Below are positions 11,345 to 20,580 of a DNA stretch of 64,000 nucleotides, piece after piece (the stretch's first letter is position 1; the number at the start of each line of letters is the position of its first letter). Under the pieces are notes generated by a model. It saw only the letters and a list, made by a program, of their open reading frames with translations, was not told where the DNA came from and did no database searches. The position numbers and the translations under genes were made by a program. The DNA comes from Chelydra serpentina. Its lineage: Eukaryota; Chordata; Testudines; Chelydridae. Location of the stretch: assembly GCA_037349315.1 (NCBI GenBank), contig JBAIAC010000010.1, positions 30,110,001 to 30,174,000 on the forward strand, read 5' to 3'.

Positions 11345-11768
11345 TTCCACAGTGATGGTGACAAAGGGTCCTGTGGTACCTTATAGACTAACAGAGGTAT
11401 TGGAGCATAAGCTTTTGAGGGTGAATACCCACTTCGTCGGATGCAAGCAGTGGAAATGTCCAGGGGCAGATATAAATATGCAGGGAAGAGTCAGGCTAGA
11501 GATAACGAGGTTAGTTCAATCAGGGAGGGTGAGGCCCTCTTCTAGCCGTTGAGGTGTGAACACCAAGGGAGGAGAAACTGCTTTTGTAGGTGGCTAGCCA
11601 TTCATAGTCTTTGTTTAATCCTGAGCTGATGGTGTCAAATTTGCAAATGAACTGAAGCTCTACAGTTTCTCTTTGGAGTCTGGTCCTGAAGTTTTTTTGC
11701 TGCAGGATGGCTACCTTTAAATCTGCTATTGTGTGTCCAGGGAAAAAGATAGTTTCCAATAGGAGCAG
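11345..11768 (-). mobile_element. Penelope-like retroelement, 3' fragment
   Basis: A 5'-truncated Penelope-like element on the minus strand. The frame from 11759 down to 11520 (79 codons) carries GHTIADLKVAILQQKNFRTR, then LQFICKFDTISSGLNKDYEW. These match the C-terminal end of the GIY-YIG endonuclease domain of Penelope polyproteins (GH...DL.V.IL, then FDT...GLN.D). After the stop, 11345-11519 is the 3' UTR, with CACTTCGTCGGATGCAAGCA seen in many reptile copies as I remember them. The reverse transcriptase and most of the endonuclease are missing. The truncation point is near 11768. Confidence 0.75.
11520..11759 (-). pseudogene. C-terminal tail of a Penelope GIY-YIG polyprotein
   Basis: 79 codons open to a TGA at 11520-11522. 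Only the last part of the GIY-YIG endonuclease region is left. The catalytic GIY and YIG motifs lie upstream and are absent, so no active enzyme can be made. The initiator Met is incidental. Confidence 0.7.
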
Positions 11769-13180
11769 ATGCAGGTTGAAGGATTTAGCTGAATCCTAAA
11801 ATTTAGCATGAGTTAGTTAGTGCACATTCATGCACATACATACACACACACAAACCACATACAGATGCAAGGAATTGGGGGAGAAGAGTACAAGTCCCTC
11901 TAAATATGACCGCTGATTAATGCAGGCCAGTTTGTTATCTGCCTAACTGCCATGATTGTGAACTCTGACTCACCAAGAGACACATTTCCTTTAAAAAGAT
12001 GATTTTAAAGATCCATTAAAACTCTCCTGTTCACATCTGAGTCTCCTCTGATTTTTCCAGCAGACTGAAGTCTTCCTCTCATATCAGACTAAATCTCAGA
12101 CTGTCCCAACAGACCAACAAATGAACCCCGACAGTCAGCTCTAACAGTGCTCTGACTCAGCGAGAACAGTAATAATGATGATTGACTTAGAATCTAGAAT
12201 ACCCATTTAACATTCTATCTCCTACTTTTCCAAATGTTTTCTAGTTAGACCTTCATTAATTTTGTTAACTTAAGGCTCATAAAGTTCAAAAGCAGAAATA
12301 TAGTTAAACTTCACAGTGGTCAAGGATTAATTGCTTGGATGAACTGGGACATATAAAAAGCCCCTGTGACTCAAAAAAGAAAGGGTAATTATTGATCACA
12401 GCGGCTATAAACCATTCTAAAGAGCTTTTATGAATGGTGTAGCTATTTTATATGTTATAAATGTCAATTTATCACAATTATAAATAATAGTACATCACAG
12501 TAAAAATCTGATTAATATATATCAATATAAAATATATTCCATCAAGTGGCACAATAACTCATGTTGATGGTTCTAGCCTTCCATTACTAACCTGACTGGA
12601 TATTTAGGATATTTATAGTGGATTTAATTTATTAATAATAAGGTATTACTTGTGCCAAATATGCTATACAGATTAATAGTTTTTAAATGGTTAGTACTAT
12701 TTAATGGTCTCTCCCTGAGCAATGAGAAATGTGCACTGTATGTTGAATGATGGAGGCAAATAATTCAAGCAGTATCATTCCACTGGCATCAACATGGGAG
12801 ATTTGAGAATGTTTTTTTTATGTATTACCAGAATTCTCAATCTGCAATGCATAACAAAAGCACTATTTGTTTTAAAAGACCAAGTTGAAGGGGAAAAAAA
12901 ACCCTCAGTGTTTAATGGATGGAACAGAGAATGGAAATAACTGATAGAACACAAAGCAATTTTATACTGTTTTGAATGTCTTACCACTGCTCATGCCATC
13001 TGTCATGCATGTCTTCATGAAATAAATAATTTTCAGAAATGTTTGTCCTGAAAATGCAAATTATTATTATTTCTTATTTATTTCCAGTCATGCAAATGTA
13101 TCTGTTTTTAAGACATTTTTGCATGAAGGTATTTGTACATTGCCTACTTCAGAAATATTTGCCTACTTCAGAAAAATAGT
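11769..13180. other. AT-rich sequence, no gene
   Basis: 11822-11858 has CA-rich low complexity. The remainder has no recognisable coding or repeat structure. Confidence 0.4.
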
Positions 13181-13380
13181 TAAAACGCTGAAATTAAGCA
13201 TCCCTATTCAGGAAGGGTGCTTAAGCACATGCTTAGTTTTAAGTATGGGAGAAGAGGGGATGGAAAAACTAGGACCCCAGTTCAGAAAGTACTTGAATAC
13301 ATGCCTAATTTGAAGCACATGGCCGCTGATTCAGGAAGTCACTTAAATACATACTCAGGTGCTTTCCTGAGTCAGGGCCC
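13181..13380. repeat. Old palindromic MITE cluster, 'cttaagcat' family
   Basis: Contains GGTGCTTAAGCACATGCTTA, then CCCCAGTTCAGAAAGTACTT and GATTCAGGAAGTCACTTAAA, the repeating 'gattcag.aaagcacttaa' and 'gcttaagcatgtgctta' words of this family in several overlapping units, suggesting two or more copies side by side. Confidence 0.55.
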
Positions 13381-13559
13381 TTTACTTTGCTCATTTCACT
13401 CAATGCCTCCACTCATTCTATTCACCCTGGTTTTCTCTTTGCCCCTTTGCTTTCTGTTTCTCTGTCCTTCATTTCCCCCTTCACTTGTCCCACCCTCCCT
13501 TGCCTGCTCTGTATTCCAGCCTTCTTTATTTTCTTGCTGGTCCCTCACTCTCTATGAGC
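13381..13559. other. Pyrimidine-rich sequence
   Basis: CT-rich stretch, 13425-13560. It produces an open frame (13217-13609) with no domain. No gene supported. Confidence 0.4.
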
Positions 13560-13622
13560 CTGATCCACAGCTCATTGAAGGAGGAAAAAAAAAAAGTCCA
13601 TTGACTTGAGTTGGCTTTGGAT
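13560..13622. repeat. Short palindromic MITE, 'aagtcaatgg' family
   Basis: TGATCCACAGCTCATTGAAG is inverted as TGACTTGAGTTGGCTTTGGA around an A-rich loop. Confidence 0.5.
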
Positions 13623-14085
13623 TAACCCCTATGCATGCTCCTCAGGTGCCCAGTCCGATCCCTGCTATGGAAGCAGCATCCATTTCTGCATCAGCTCCAA
13701 TTGCTACATCATCCCGTTTCCTTGAAAATGCAGATCCTGGAGCAGAAAAGTTCCTAGAATTGCTGCATAAAGTGAAACAGTGTTATTGGGGTAATATGAA
13801 TAGATATTCCAAATCATACGCAAATTAGGGTCACCAGCTGGCTGAGGTGACTGCCATTACTTCTCTAATTAGTATTAATCTGAACTATTCCAGCAGCACT
13901 ACACTTGGGTTGAACTCTTTAAAACCTTCTGTTTTCTCAGCGCTTAGATTTTTGGAGCTGGAACAATCTGTATAGTGTGGGGGTGCTGAGAGCCATTGAA
14001 CCAAACTGTAAACCCTGTATATAATGGAAACCACTTCAAGCCAGGGAGTGCAGCAGCACCCTGAGTTCCAGCACCTATGCCTTCA
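13623..14085. other. No gene recognised
   Basis: Unique flank of the large Harbinger-type element to the right. A 65-codon frame at 13631-13828 has no domain. Confidence 0.4.
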
Positions 14086-14187
14086 GGTATGTGTACGCTG
14101 CAATAAAACATCTGTGGCACAGTTGTGGGTGGTCCAGGTCAGTTGACTCAGGCTCACAAGGCTCAGGCTGTGGGATTAAATAGTGCA

Positions 14188-14303
14188 GTGTAGACACTTG
14201 GGCAGGAGCTTGGGCTCTGAAACCCCATGAAGTGGGTGAATTGTCATGTCTCCATGTCTCAGAGCCCTGTCTCCAGCTTGAGCCTGAGCATGTACACTGT
14301 GAT
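14188..14303. repeat. Subterminal inverted repeat in the second Harbinger element
   Basis: CAGTGTAGACACTTGGGCAG, then GCTTGGGCTCTGAAAC, pair with the reverse complement of GTCTCAGAGCCCTGTCTCCA, then GAGCATGTACACTG. It forms an imperfect hairpin of about 115 bp, a usual place for transposase or partner binding in such elements (inference). Confidence 0.55.
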
Positions 14304-14929
14304 TTTGGGTAAGTGTGCACTGCAGTGGAACCCCAGGGTTAGTGGAATTCAAGTCAGCTGACCCGTGTTAGGGAATCCAGGGGTTGAGCATCTGCACGTT
14401 CAGAATTTTCTAACCTGGGCTTCAATCTGGGGCTCTGGTGTCTACACTGCAGCATGCAGACCGGAGTCAAACCAACCATATCCCAGACTCCTTAGTGATC
14501 ACCCCAAATGTGGCCACTCTAGCCCTTTGACCGTGGTACACTGTGGGAAAGCTTTACTGCCCACCCTGCACCTTACAGGAAGTTTGAACAGCTTGCCAAG
14601 CAACATGGAGGAGACACCTTTTCAATAAGTTTTTTTGTTTGCACTTTCACTCCTGTGTCAGGAAACAGGCAGCGCTTCCATGAGGCACTGGTGGACATTT
14701 TGGCAACATTTTCTGACCCACCAAAGGTGCGTGACAGAGCTTCGGATGGAGCAGGAGGAGGAGGAAGAGTAACTGGGCATGGCAGACTCACACTAGCTGA
14801 TGCTGCTCATTACACTCAGTATAGCCACTGATGCCCCCTACGAAGACTGGTGCTTCTAGTGCTAGGCCACAAGCACAGACTGGTGGGATCACGTTGTCAT
14901 AGGGACCTGGGACGACCAGCAGGGGGTTC

Positions 14930-15430
14930 AGAACTTTCGCATGAAGAAGCTACATTTCTGGAGCTATGTGAGCAGCTTGCCCCAACCCTTCAACATAAAG
15001 GCATGAGAGCATCTTTGCCAGTTCAGAACCAGGTTGCTGTCGGGAAGCTGGCTACCCCAGACGGCTACTGATCCGTGGTCAACCAGTTTGGTGTTGGAAA
15101 GATGACAGAGGGTACAGTGGTGGCAGAGGTTTGGTCGCAGTTTGGTGGCAGTCAGGGGTTTGGTTTATTCCAAGGTGGCGGGCATACAAAGCTGTTCCTG
15201 GGATAATTGCTGGCTTTGAGAGAATAGGGTTTCCAAACTGTGCCAGGACCATTGGTGGGACTTGTGTGTCCATAGATTGCCCTCCTCAAGAAGCACGAGT
15301 ACATAAACTGTAAAGGGGATTACTCCATTGTTATGCACATTGTGGATCACAGAGATCAATTTATGAATGTCAGTGTGGGTTGCATTGGAAAGTTCATGAT
15401 ACCAGGGTTTTCAATAGGGCTAATTGATTT
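14930..15430 (+). pseudogene. Decayed Harbinger transposase, second family
   Basis: Relic of a HARBI1-type nuclease. Near 14955 the frame reads TFLELCEQLAPTLQHKG, parallel to TFLELCDLLSPALKRQD in the copy at 357-1640. KLATPDGY follows, then a TGA at 15069-15071 where the family has Arg (probably CGA to TGA), and SVVNQFGVGK continues in the same frame. In another frame GFERIGFPNCARTIGGTCVS (about 15215-15275) matches GFAAMGFPNCGGAIDGTHIP, but the first catalytic Asp is Gly here. Later, about 15320-15420, traces of a DHRDQF / GKVHD-like block remain across a frameshift. The second Asp and the Glu are not found. Clearly dead and much older than the first copy. Confidence 0.75.
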
Positions 15431-15664
15431 GGGGAGGGTTCAGTGCTTGGGGAGAGAAGGGAGGTTGGCTGCCGTGCAATGTAGTTATGAATGACATGAC
15501 AATTTATGAAATGGGGGAGAGGTTCAGAGTATGGATTTATATAAGGAAGTAATTGAAGAGTGGATTGCTGTACCTAACTGTAGAGAGGAATAGTGTTTGC
15601 TTACTAATTCCTAATTGTTCCTGATCACGTGTTTAGCTTTATTATTTCAAATACTGATTGTACG
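15431..15664. other. Inter-gene spacer of the second Harbinger element
   Basis: No open frame of note. The C-terminal half of the transposase is missing or unreadable here. Confidence 0.35.
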
Positions 15665-15879
15665 ATGAGATGCAGTGGTAGCAATAAACTTTCTTGATGA
15701 CATAAAAATCTTTATTTGTAAACATGTGTTAATACAATACAACAGTCGCTCATTGCCAGGCAGGCCAGCTGCCCTTACAACACCCAAACACCCAGTTACA
15801 AAAGAACATTTCCAAAACAAACCAAAAAAGTGCTTGAAAAAGTGCAAACGCGACAGAAACCCCCTACTGCTGGGAGTTT
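15665..15879. other. Downstream flank of the Myb/SANT relic
   Basis: ATAAACTTTCTTGATGACAT and AAAAATCTTTATTTG near 15685-15718 give a minus-strand poly(A) signal (AATAAA near 15684-15716 read inversely as TTTATT), consistent with the 3' end of the minus-strand gene. Confidence 0.35.
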
Positions 15880-16145
15880 TCCAAGCTGTTTACCCTCTCC
15901 ACTGTGCTACCTCCTCCTCCATTAGCTGCTCTTCCTGTTCCAAGAACTGCGCAGCAAGTGCCTGCTCCATCACATCACATCAAGCTGTGCGGTGAGCCTC
16001 AGCCTTTTCTCCTGTCTCTTGGCATGTATTTTCAGTAGTCATAAGTCCCTCTGTTTCTGGTACTGGACCTGCTTATTGGCCCCATCAAGAACTTCAGCCA
16101 GAAATGCTTCCTCTTGTAACAGTCCATGAAGATAGGTTGGGCCAG
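15880..16145 (-). pseudogene. Myb/SANT-type Harbinger partner, C-terminal piece
   Basis: Minus-strand reading from about 16140 gives EEAFLAEVLDGANKQVQYQK, then, after frame changes, KRLRLTAQL and AAQFLEQEEQLMEEEVAQW. This is a charged, coiled-coil-like tail typical of the second protein of Harbinger elements, which binds the transposase and carries it to the nucleus and to the transposon ends (known for the family). It ends in a stop near 15890. Confidence 0.5.
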
Positions 16146-16400
16146 CCTAGTACTAAACTAAGGTCGAGCTGTGGAGGTACAGCATCCAGTAGAGGTCAAG
16201 GGTCTTGCAGTAGGACAAGACACAGAGGGTTATTGTTTCAAAGAGCTCAGTGGATTAATTCTTGTGAAATTTCAAGGACATAAAATGTTTCATTTCACAA
16301 CTGAACTTTAGTCTATTGTGAAAGGGATGCTTCAGTCCACAGACTCTCCCTGGAGACAGCCTGGTTATTCACATTTAAAGTGGTGAAAGATGTAACGCCA
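16146..16400. other. Unassigned sequence inside the Harbinger element
   Basis: Does not read as either Harbinger gene. Possibly intron or later insertion. Confidence 0.3.
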
Positions 16401-16560
16401 ACAGACCCCAGTCAGGGGTGGCAGTGATCAAACTTGGGACCTCTGGAGCTTAATGCATGAGCTTCTACTTAGTAAAGGCTGTAGCAAACTCATCAATCTC
16501 TAGCTGCCACTAGAGGGGGACAGACTGCCATTCCAAGCAGGCATGGGTTACACAGAGACT
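16401..16560 (-). repeat. tRNA-like SINE-type fragment
   Basis: Read on the minus strand, 16500-16425 looks like a tRNA half: AAGCTCATGCATTAAGCTCC (anticodon-arm-like), then GGTCCCAAGTTTGATCAC, where AGTTTGATCAC is close to the Pol III box B (GGTTCGANTCC). The following CCACTAGAGGGGGACAGAC is a block I associate with turtle repeats. Family not named. Confidence 0.4.
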
Positions 16561-17303
16561 ATAGTAAGTTAAAAATTCTAAGCTGTTTTTGTTTTACAAA
16601 AATAGAGAATTATTTGGGTTGGGGATGGGTGGCGGTCAGTGGCCTTGCTATAAAAGCTTTTTCTATCATTTCAGGCCTTTCACATTTTGGAATAAATAAC
16701 TGTCCTGATTGCAAAGGAAGGGATTGTTCCAAGCTGCCGGTGGGAAACCTGCAGTTTATTCAAAGTTTTCAAACGTATAGTGACTGAACAGCACATTTAT
16801 GAGTGGAATGGGCTGGTCAGCTTCTGGCAAATATGCCGTTCCAGGCAAAGTGATTAGCTATCTGGAATTCCTGCTTCAAGGAAAGTTTGCAGCTATCAGC
16901 ACCTGGGATTGGATCAAGTCAGAATTCATGAGGGAATCAAAAGGATGTTGTGTTAGCTTCCATATGGCTTACCCTGTTATGGCTGCCTGCAAACACACAA
17001 AACTCCACAGCCTTCCTCCCCCACATCCTATGCACAGTATTGAACAGAAATTCAAACTGCAGTTGTACTTGGGACAAATAATTTGATCACTTATGGACTG
17101 GATGGACTACCTCTAGCTGAAATGGATGAGATTTGGAAATGGAAAACACTTCCCCAAACCTACACACAATTCACTCTTTCCACATGACTCCATAGTCTGC
17201 TAAGTGCTTACAGAGTGGCAGACTTAAAGGCATGGTAATGTAATGTTATTATTTTTAAGAAATAGGAATGGCCCTTGCAAAAATGTGTGCCTTTCCAGTA
17301 AAA
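16561..17303. other. Unassigned sequence inside the Harbinger element
   Basis: An open frame at 16799-17086 (95 codons) has no domain I recognise. This may be another insertion or decayed Harbinger intron sequence. 17304-17308 is the left copy of the GTACT duplication. Confidence 0.35.
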
Positions 17304-17308
17304 GTACT

Positions 17309-18140
17309 TGTGAGGATTCCCTCCCCACTTTGAACTTTAGGGTACAGACATGGGGACCCGCATGAAAGATTTTTTAAGCTTATTTTTACCAGCTTAGGTT
17401 AAAACCCCCCAAGGTACAAAATTTCCTGCACCCTGAGAAATGCTTCTTTTGCTGCCACCATTAAGTGGTTTAAACAGGAACCCGGAAAAGGAACCACTTG
17501 AAGTTCCCCTTCCCCCCAAAATACCCTTTTAAGCCCGTACGCCCTCTTTCCTGGGTAGCTTGAGAATAATCTTCTAACCAATTGGTTACACAGTGATTTA
17601 AAAACCCACCCCTGGGGTTTTAGAACCATAGAAACCAGTTAGCTTCTTAAAAGAAGGATTTTATTAAAACAAAGAAGGTAAAAATTATTTTTGTAAAATC
17701 AGGATGGTAACTATTTTACAGGGTACTTAATTTCCAAACTTAGAGGGATTTTCCCTCTGGACAAAACTTTAAAGTTATAGAAAAACAGGAATAACCCCTC
17801 CCTCTAACACAGGGAAAGCTCACCAAGCAAAACAAACAAAACCTATTCGCAATGCTGACTAACTTACTTAAAATATGGAAGGTTTGATGAGGCTGGTGTT
17901 GGAGGAGATTGATTTTCTGCAGGTCCTTTTTGTCTCCCAAGATCACACTGACTTAGATAAAGAGGCACACTCAAAACCTTCCCCCCTCCCAAGATTTGAA
18001 AGTATTTTGTTCCCTTATTGGTCAGATGCCAGCCCGGTCAGGTGTCAGCCTGGCTACCTGCCTTTTTTAACCCTTTACTGGTAAGAGCATTTTATAGCAC
18101 TGCATCAGACCCTCTCTCCCTTCCCTTTATATTTATGACA
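17309..18140 (-). mobile_element. Solo LTR of an endogenous retroelement
   Basis: An 832-bp LTR read on the minus strand, bounded by TG and CA and flanked by an exact 5-bp target duplication GTACT (17304-17308 and 18141-18145). From the minus-strand 5' end it reads TGTCATAAATATAAAGGGAA, carries AAAGGGTTAAAAAAGG and GACCAATAAGG (CCAAT-like), and has a poly(A) signal in TTTTAATAAAATCCTTC near 17655-17672. No internal coding region is present, so it arose by recombination between two LTRs. I recognise the TGTCATAAATATAAAGGGAAGG start from other turtle genomes as a common LTR, but cannot give a family name. Confidence 0.88.
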
Positions 18141-18145
18141 GTACT

Positions 18146-18705
18146 CTTTAAGGGTGTCCTTCACTGTTTGCTTTTCCTGGTCACCATTGTGAACTCCAGG
18201 TGGTGAAGGAGAGGAGGGATGCTAAGGCGTTGGGATACAATCCGCTATTAGCGGATACACACTGCTAGCCAAGGCTTCTCATAACTTTTGCATTGGTTCA
18301 TAGAGTGGAAATCCCTCCCATTACTGTATCAATAAATATTAATGTGGAGCCAGAAACTTACTGGGCTCAAGGGCAGTTTCCATTCCTTCCATGTTTGCTT
18401 CAGGCTCAGCAGCAGGATAGTCCTCAAGGAGTGCATCAAATAGCACCTCTGAGTATGGATCCAGAATTTGGTGCTGATCCTGTTCTGAAGTGTGCTCTGA
18501 GACAGGTTTCAGCACAGAGTGACTTCATGGTCCTCACTCAGTGTCTTCTGCTGGCTCCCATTAGTCTCCCTGTTGGATTCTAGGGTCAGCAGGGCACCAT
18601 CCAGAGTGACTAGGTCATCATGCACCATGGTTGGCTCTGTAAAACTCCTCATAAAATGGGCACAATATCAGTTTGTTGCCCAAGGTGCGATTCTAGTCCT
18701 TGGTC
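18146..18705 (-). pseudogene. Myb/SANT-type Harbinger partner, middle piece
   Basis: Minus strand, decayed, several frame changes. At about 18470-18340 it reads DPYSEVLFDALLEDYPAAEP and then GMETALEPSKFLAPH, an acidic linker as usually found after the Myb domain in Harbinger partner proteins. It joins directly to the 5' piece once the LTR element at 18711-20336 is removed. 18146-18250 carries no readable frame. Confidence 0.5.
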
Positions 18706-18711
18706 ACTGGT

Positions 18712-18900
18712 TGTGGTGTTTAGATGTTGCTTGTAATTATTAGAACTGGGAGCACTGGCTGCTGGGAGTCTGAAAGGACAGGGAGGAGGGAGTTGAGTCT
18801 AGGAGAGCTACAGAGGGTGCAGCAGCAGCTTGGTGAAGAGGTTTCCACTTTAAAAATAAAGACCTGTTGAAGTTGTTAGTACCTTGCTTGACTGATACAA
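18712..18900 (+). repeat. 5' LTR
   Basis: Starts TGTGGTGTTTAGATG and ends in CTTGACTGATACAA. Contains AAAAATAAAGACC, a poly(A) signal, near 18852. A short primer-binding-type stretch (TTTTGGCGATGAGG) follows directly. Confidence 0.85.
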
Positions 18901-18910
18901 CATTTTGGCG

Positions 18911-20008
18911 ATGAGGATGGATCTGCTGCCTCTGAACCCACCTGCACCCTTTCTGAAAAGCCCAGGTGAGCCTCCAATTGCTTTTACTGTCTGGATCCAT
19001 ATGTTTGAGACTTATCTGCTTGCAATCAGTGCTACGGAGATTTCTGAAGTAAGAAAGCGTGCTCTGCTAATCCACTGCCGTGGAGCAGAAGGGCAGCATA
19101 TATTTTACACTTTTCCCCTTGCAGATGATAAATATGAGACTGCACTCACTGCATTAAAGAATTTTTTTGTGCCAAAAGTGAATGTAGTGGCTAATCGCTA
19201 CAGATTTCACCAGCATGAGCAGAAAACAGGGGAGACTATAATGCAGTATATTGCTTCCCTGAGGAGTCTGATTGTAACTTGTGACTTTGGGAATATGGCA
19301 GATGAGATGATTAGAGACCAGCTCATTGAGAAAACAACCATGCTTCGTGTAAGAGAACGCTTACTTCAAGAACCAGAACATACACTAGAAAAAGCAATAA
19401 CCATTGCTACTTAGATTGAGTCAGTAATAGCTGAAGCCAAAATAATGAGCATGGATACAGGAGGCAGAATCCAGGCTGTGACTCCTTTGCATGAAAATCC
19501 GCTATCGCTGCAGACAAAAGATTACAAGAGGAAAACTAATGAAAAACCACCAAATCAGCAAATGCAAAATACAGTAAAAGCATGCTTTCACTGTGGATCC
19601 TCACAACACCTTGCAAGCTACACAGGATGTCCTGCAAAAGTAGCTCAGTGCAATCATTGCAAAAAGATTGGACATTTTGCTAAAGTATGTCGCAGCAGCC
19701 AGTTCAACCAACAGGTGCATGCAGTTACAATACCAGATGTTACTGTGCTGAGTGTGGACAAAATCACTACTGCACATATTCCAAAACAAATAAAGTACAC
19801 CTATCAACTTTCTGATGGACGGGTATGGAATGCTTCTTATCTTGCACCTGCCTATGCACCAAGAGGAGATTATGCCAACACCCAGTCTGCATTGGATGAC
19901 TTCACCGTAGCACCAACACAACAAGACATTGCACTGGAACTGGGGCTTGAGAGGCGGCCTGTCAGACCCAGACGACCACCTGTCTGGACTAGAGACTGTA
20001 TTATGTAG
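18911..20008 (+). pseudogene. Gag polyprotein with a remnant pol tail, one stop
   Basis: One frame from ATG at 18911 to TAG at 20006-20008, broken only by TAG at 19412-19414. The first 165 codons resemble a Ty3/Gypsy gag capsid (FETYLLAIS, then AALTALKNFF-like and YRFHQHEQKTGETIMQYI, the 'F..R.Q..GE....Y' motif). Two zinc knuckles follow at about 19583-19690: a C-X2-C-X4-H-type motif with altered spacing, then a perfect CNHCKKIGHFAKVC. Just after the protease-like start the frame jumps to a basic C-terminal stretch (RRPVRPRRPPVWTRD) like the end of a Gypsy integrase. Protease core, reverse transcriptase, RNase H and integrase core are absent. It could only have moved with enzymes supplied in trans. 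Homology of the tail to integrase is inference. Confidence 0.75.
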
Positions 20009-20130
20009 TATCAACAGTGTTTTCAGTCTCATATTTCTGCCAACAGTATAGTGTCTTGTTTCATATTTGTTCCCGTGGTTAGAACAATGGTGTTATTTTA
20101 ATTGGGAGAGTTTCTTAAGAGAGGAGGGAA

Positions 20131-20335
20131 TGTGGTGTTTAGATGTTGCTTGTAATTATTAGAACTGGGAGCACTGGCTGCTGAGAGTCTGAAAGGACAG
20201 GAAACAGGAAGGAGGGAGGAGGGAGCTGAGAGTCTAGGAGAGCTACAGAGGGTGCAGCAGCAGCTTGGTGAAGAGGTTTCCAGTTTAAAAATAAAGACCT
20301 GTTGAAGTTGTTAGTACCTTGCTTGACTGATACAA
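20131..20335 (+). repeat. 3' LTR
   Basis: Starts TGTGGTGTTTAGATG and ends CTTGACTGATACAA like the 5' copy, with about 16 extra bases near 20201-20216. High identity suggests insertion well after the host Harbinger element had decayed. Confidence 0.85.
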
Positions 20336-20336
20336 T

Positions 20337-20580
20337 ACTGGCCTTCTGGTACTCACTCCTGAGCCGCTTAAGTCGGTCTCTGCACTGGTCACTAGTCAAG
20401 TAAATTTGTAATGCTGCATGCTTCTTGACTATTTGCTGGTATGTATGGTCATTCCTGGTACTCTTACTAAAGTCCACTGGCCTTGTTGGCCTCGAACCAA
20501 AGATTCACCAAAATCTAGTTGTGCTCCTGTGACCAAGAAACAGCACGCTTTGCAAAAGGCTTGTTTTGGTCATTCTCCAT
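20337..20580 (-). pseudogene. Myb/SANT-type Harbinger partner, N-terminal piece
   Basis: Starts at an ATG at 20578-20580 (MENDQNKPFAKRAVSWSQEH, the WSQEE-type opening of the Myb/SANT domain), changes frame near 20515, then reads NDHTYQQIVKKHAALQIY and DQCRDRLKRLRSEYQKAS, matching the second and third helices (QCR.K.K.LR..Y). The frame is cut at 20337 by the LTR element and continues at 18710. This protein would bind the transposon termini together with the transposase; here it is dead. Confidence 0.65.

Larger units (their letters stand above)
18711..20336 (+). mobile_element. Internally deleted Ty3/Gypsy-like LTR retrotransposon
   Basis: A short LTR element inserted in the Myb/SANT gene of the second Harbinger element. 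The target duplication is ACTGG (18706-18710 and 20337-20341), and the interrupted reading frame resumes across it. The LTRs are 18712-18900 (about 189 bp) and 20131-20335 (about 205 bp), nearly identical apart from a 16-bp difference around AAACAGGAAGGAGGGA, a few substitutions and their end bases. A purine tract, AAGAGAGGAGGGAA, lies just before the 3' LTR. Internally only gag and the far C-terminus of pol remain. Assignment to Ty3/Gypsy rests on the gag layout and the 5-bp duplication. Confidence 0.85.

Noticed and set aside
13217..13609. 130-codon frame
   Set aside because: Runs through a palindromic MITE cluster and a pyrimidine-rich tract; no conserved motif.
19601..20032. 143-codon minus-strand frame
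   Set aside because: Antisense of the gag frame, which has zinc knuckles and is the real coding strand.
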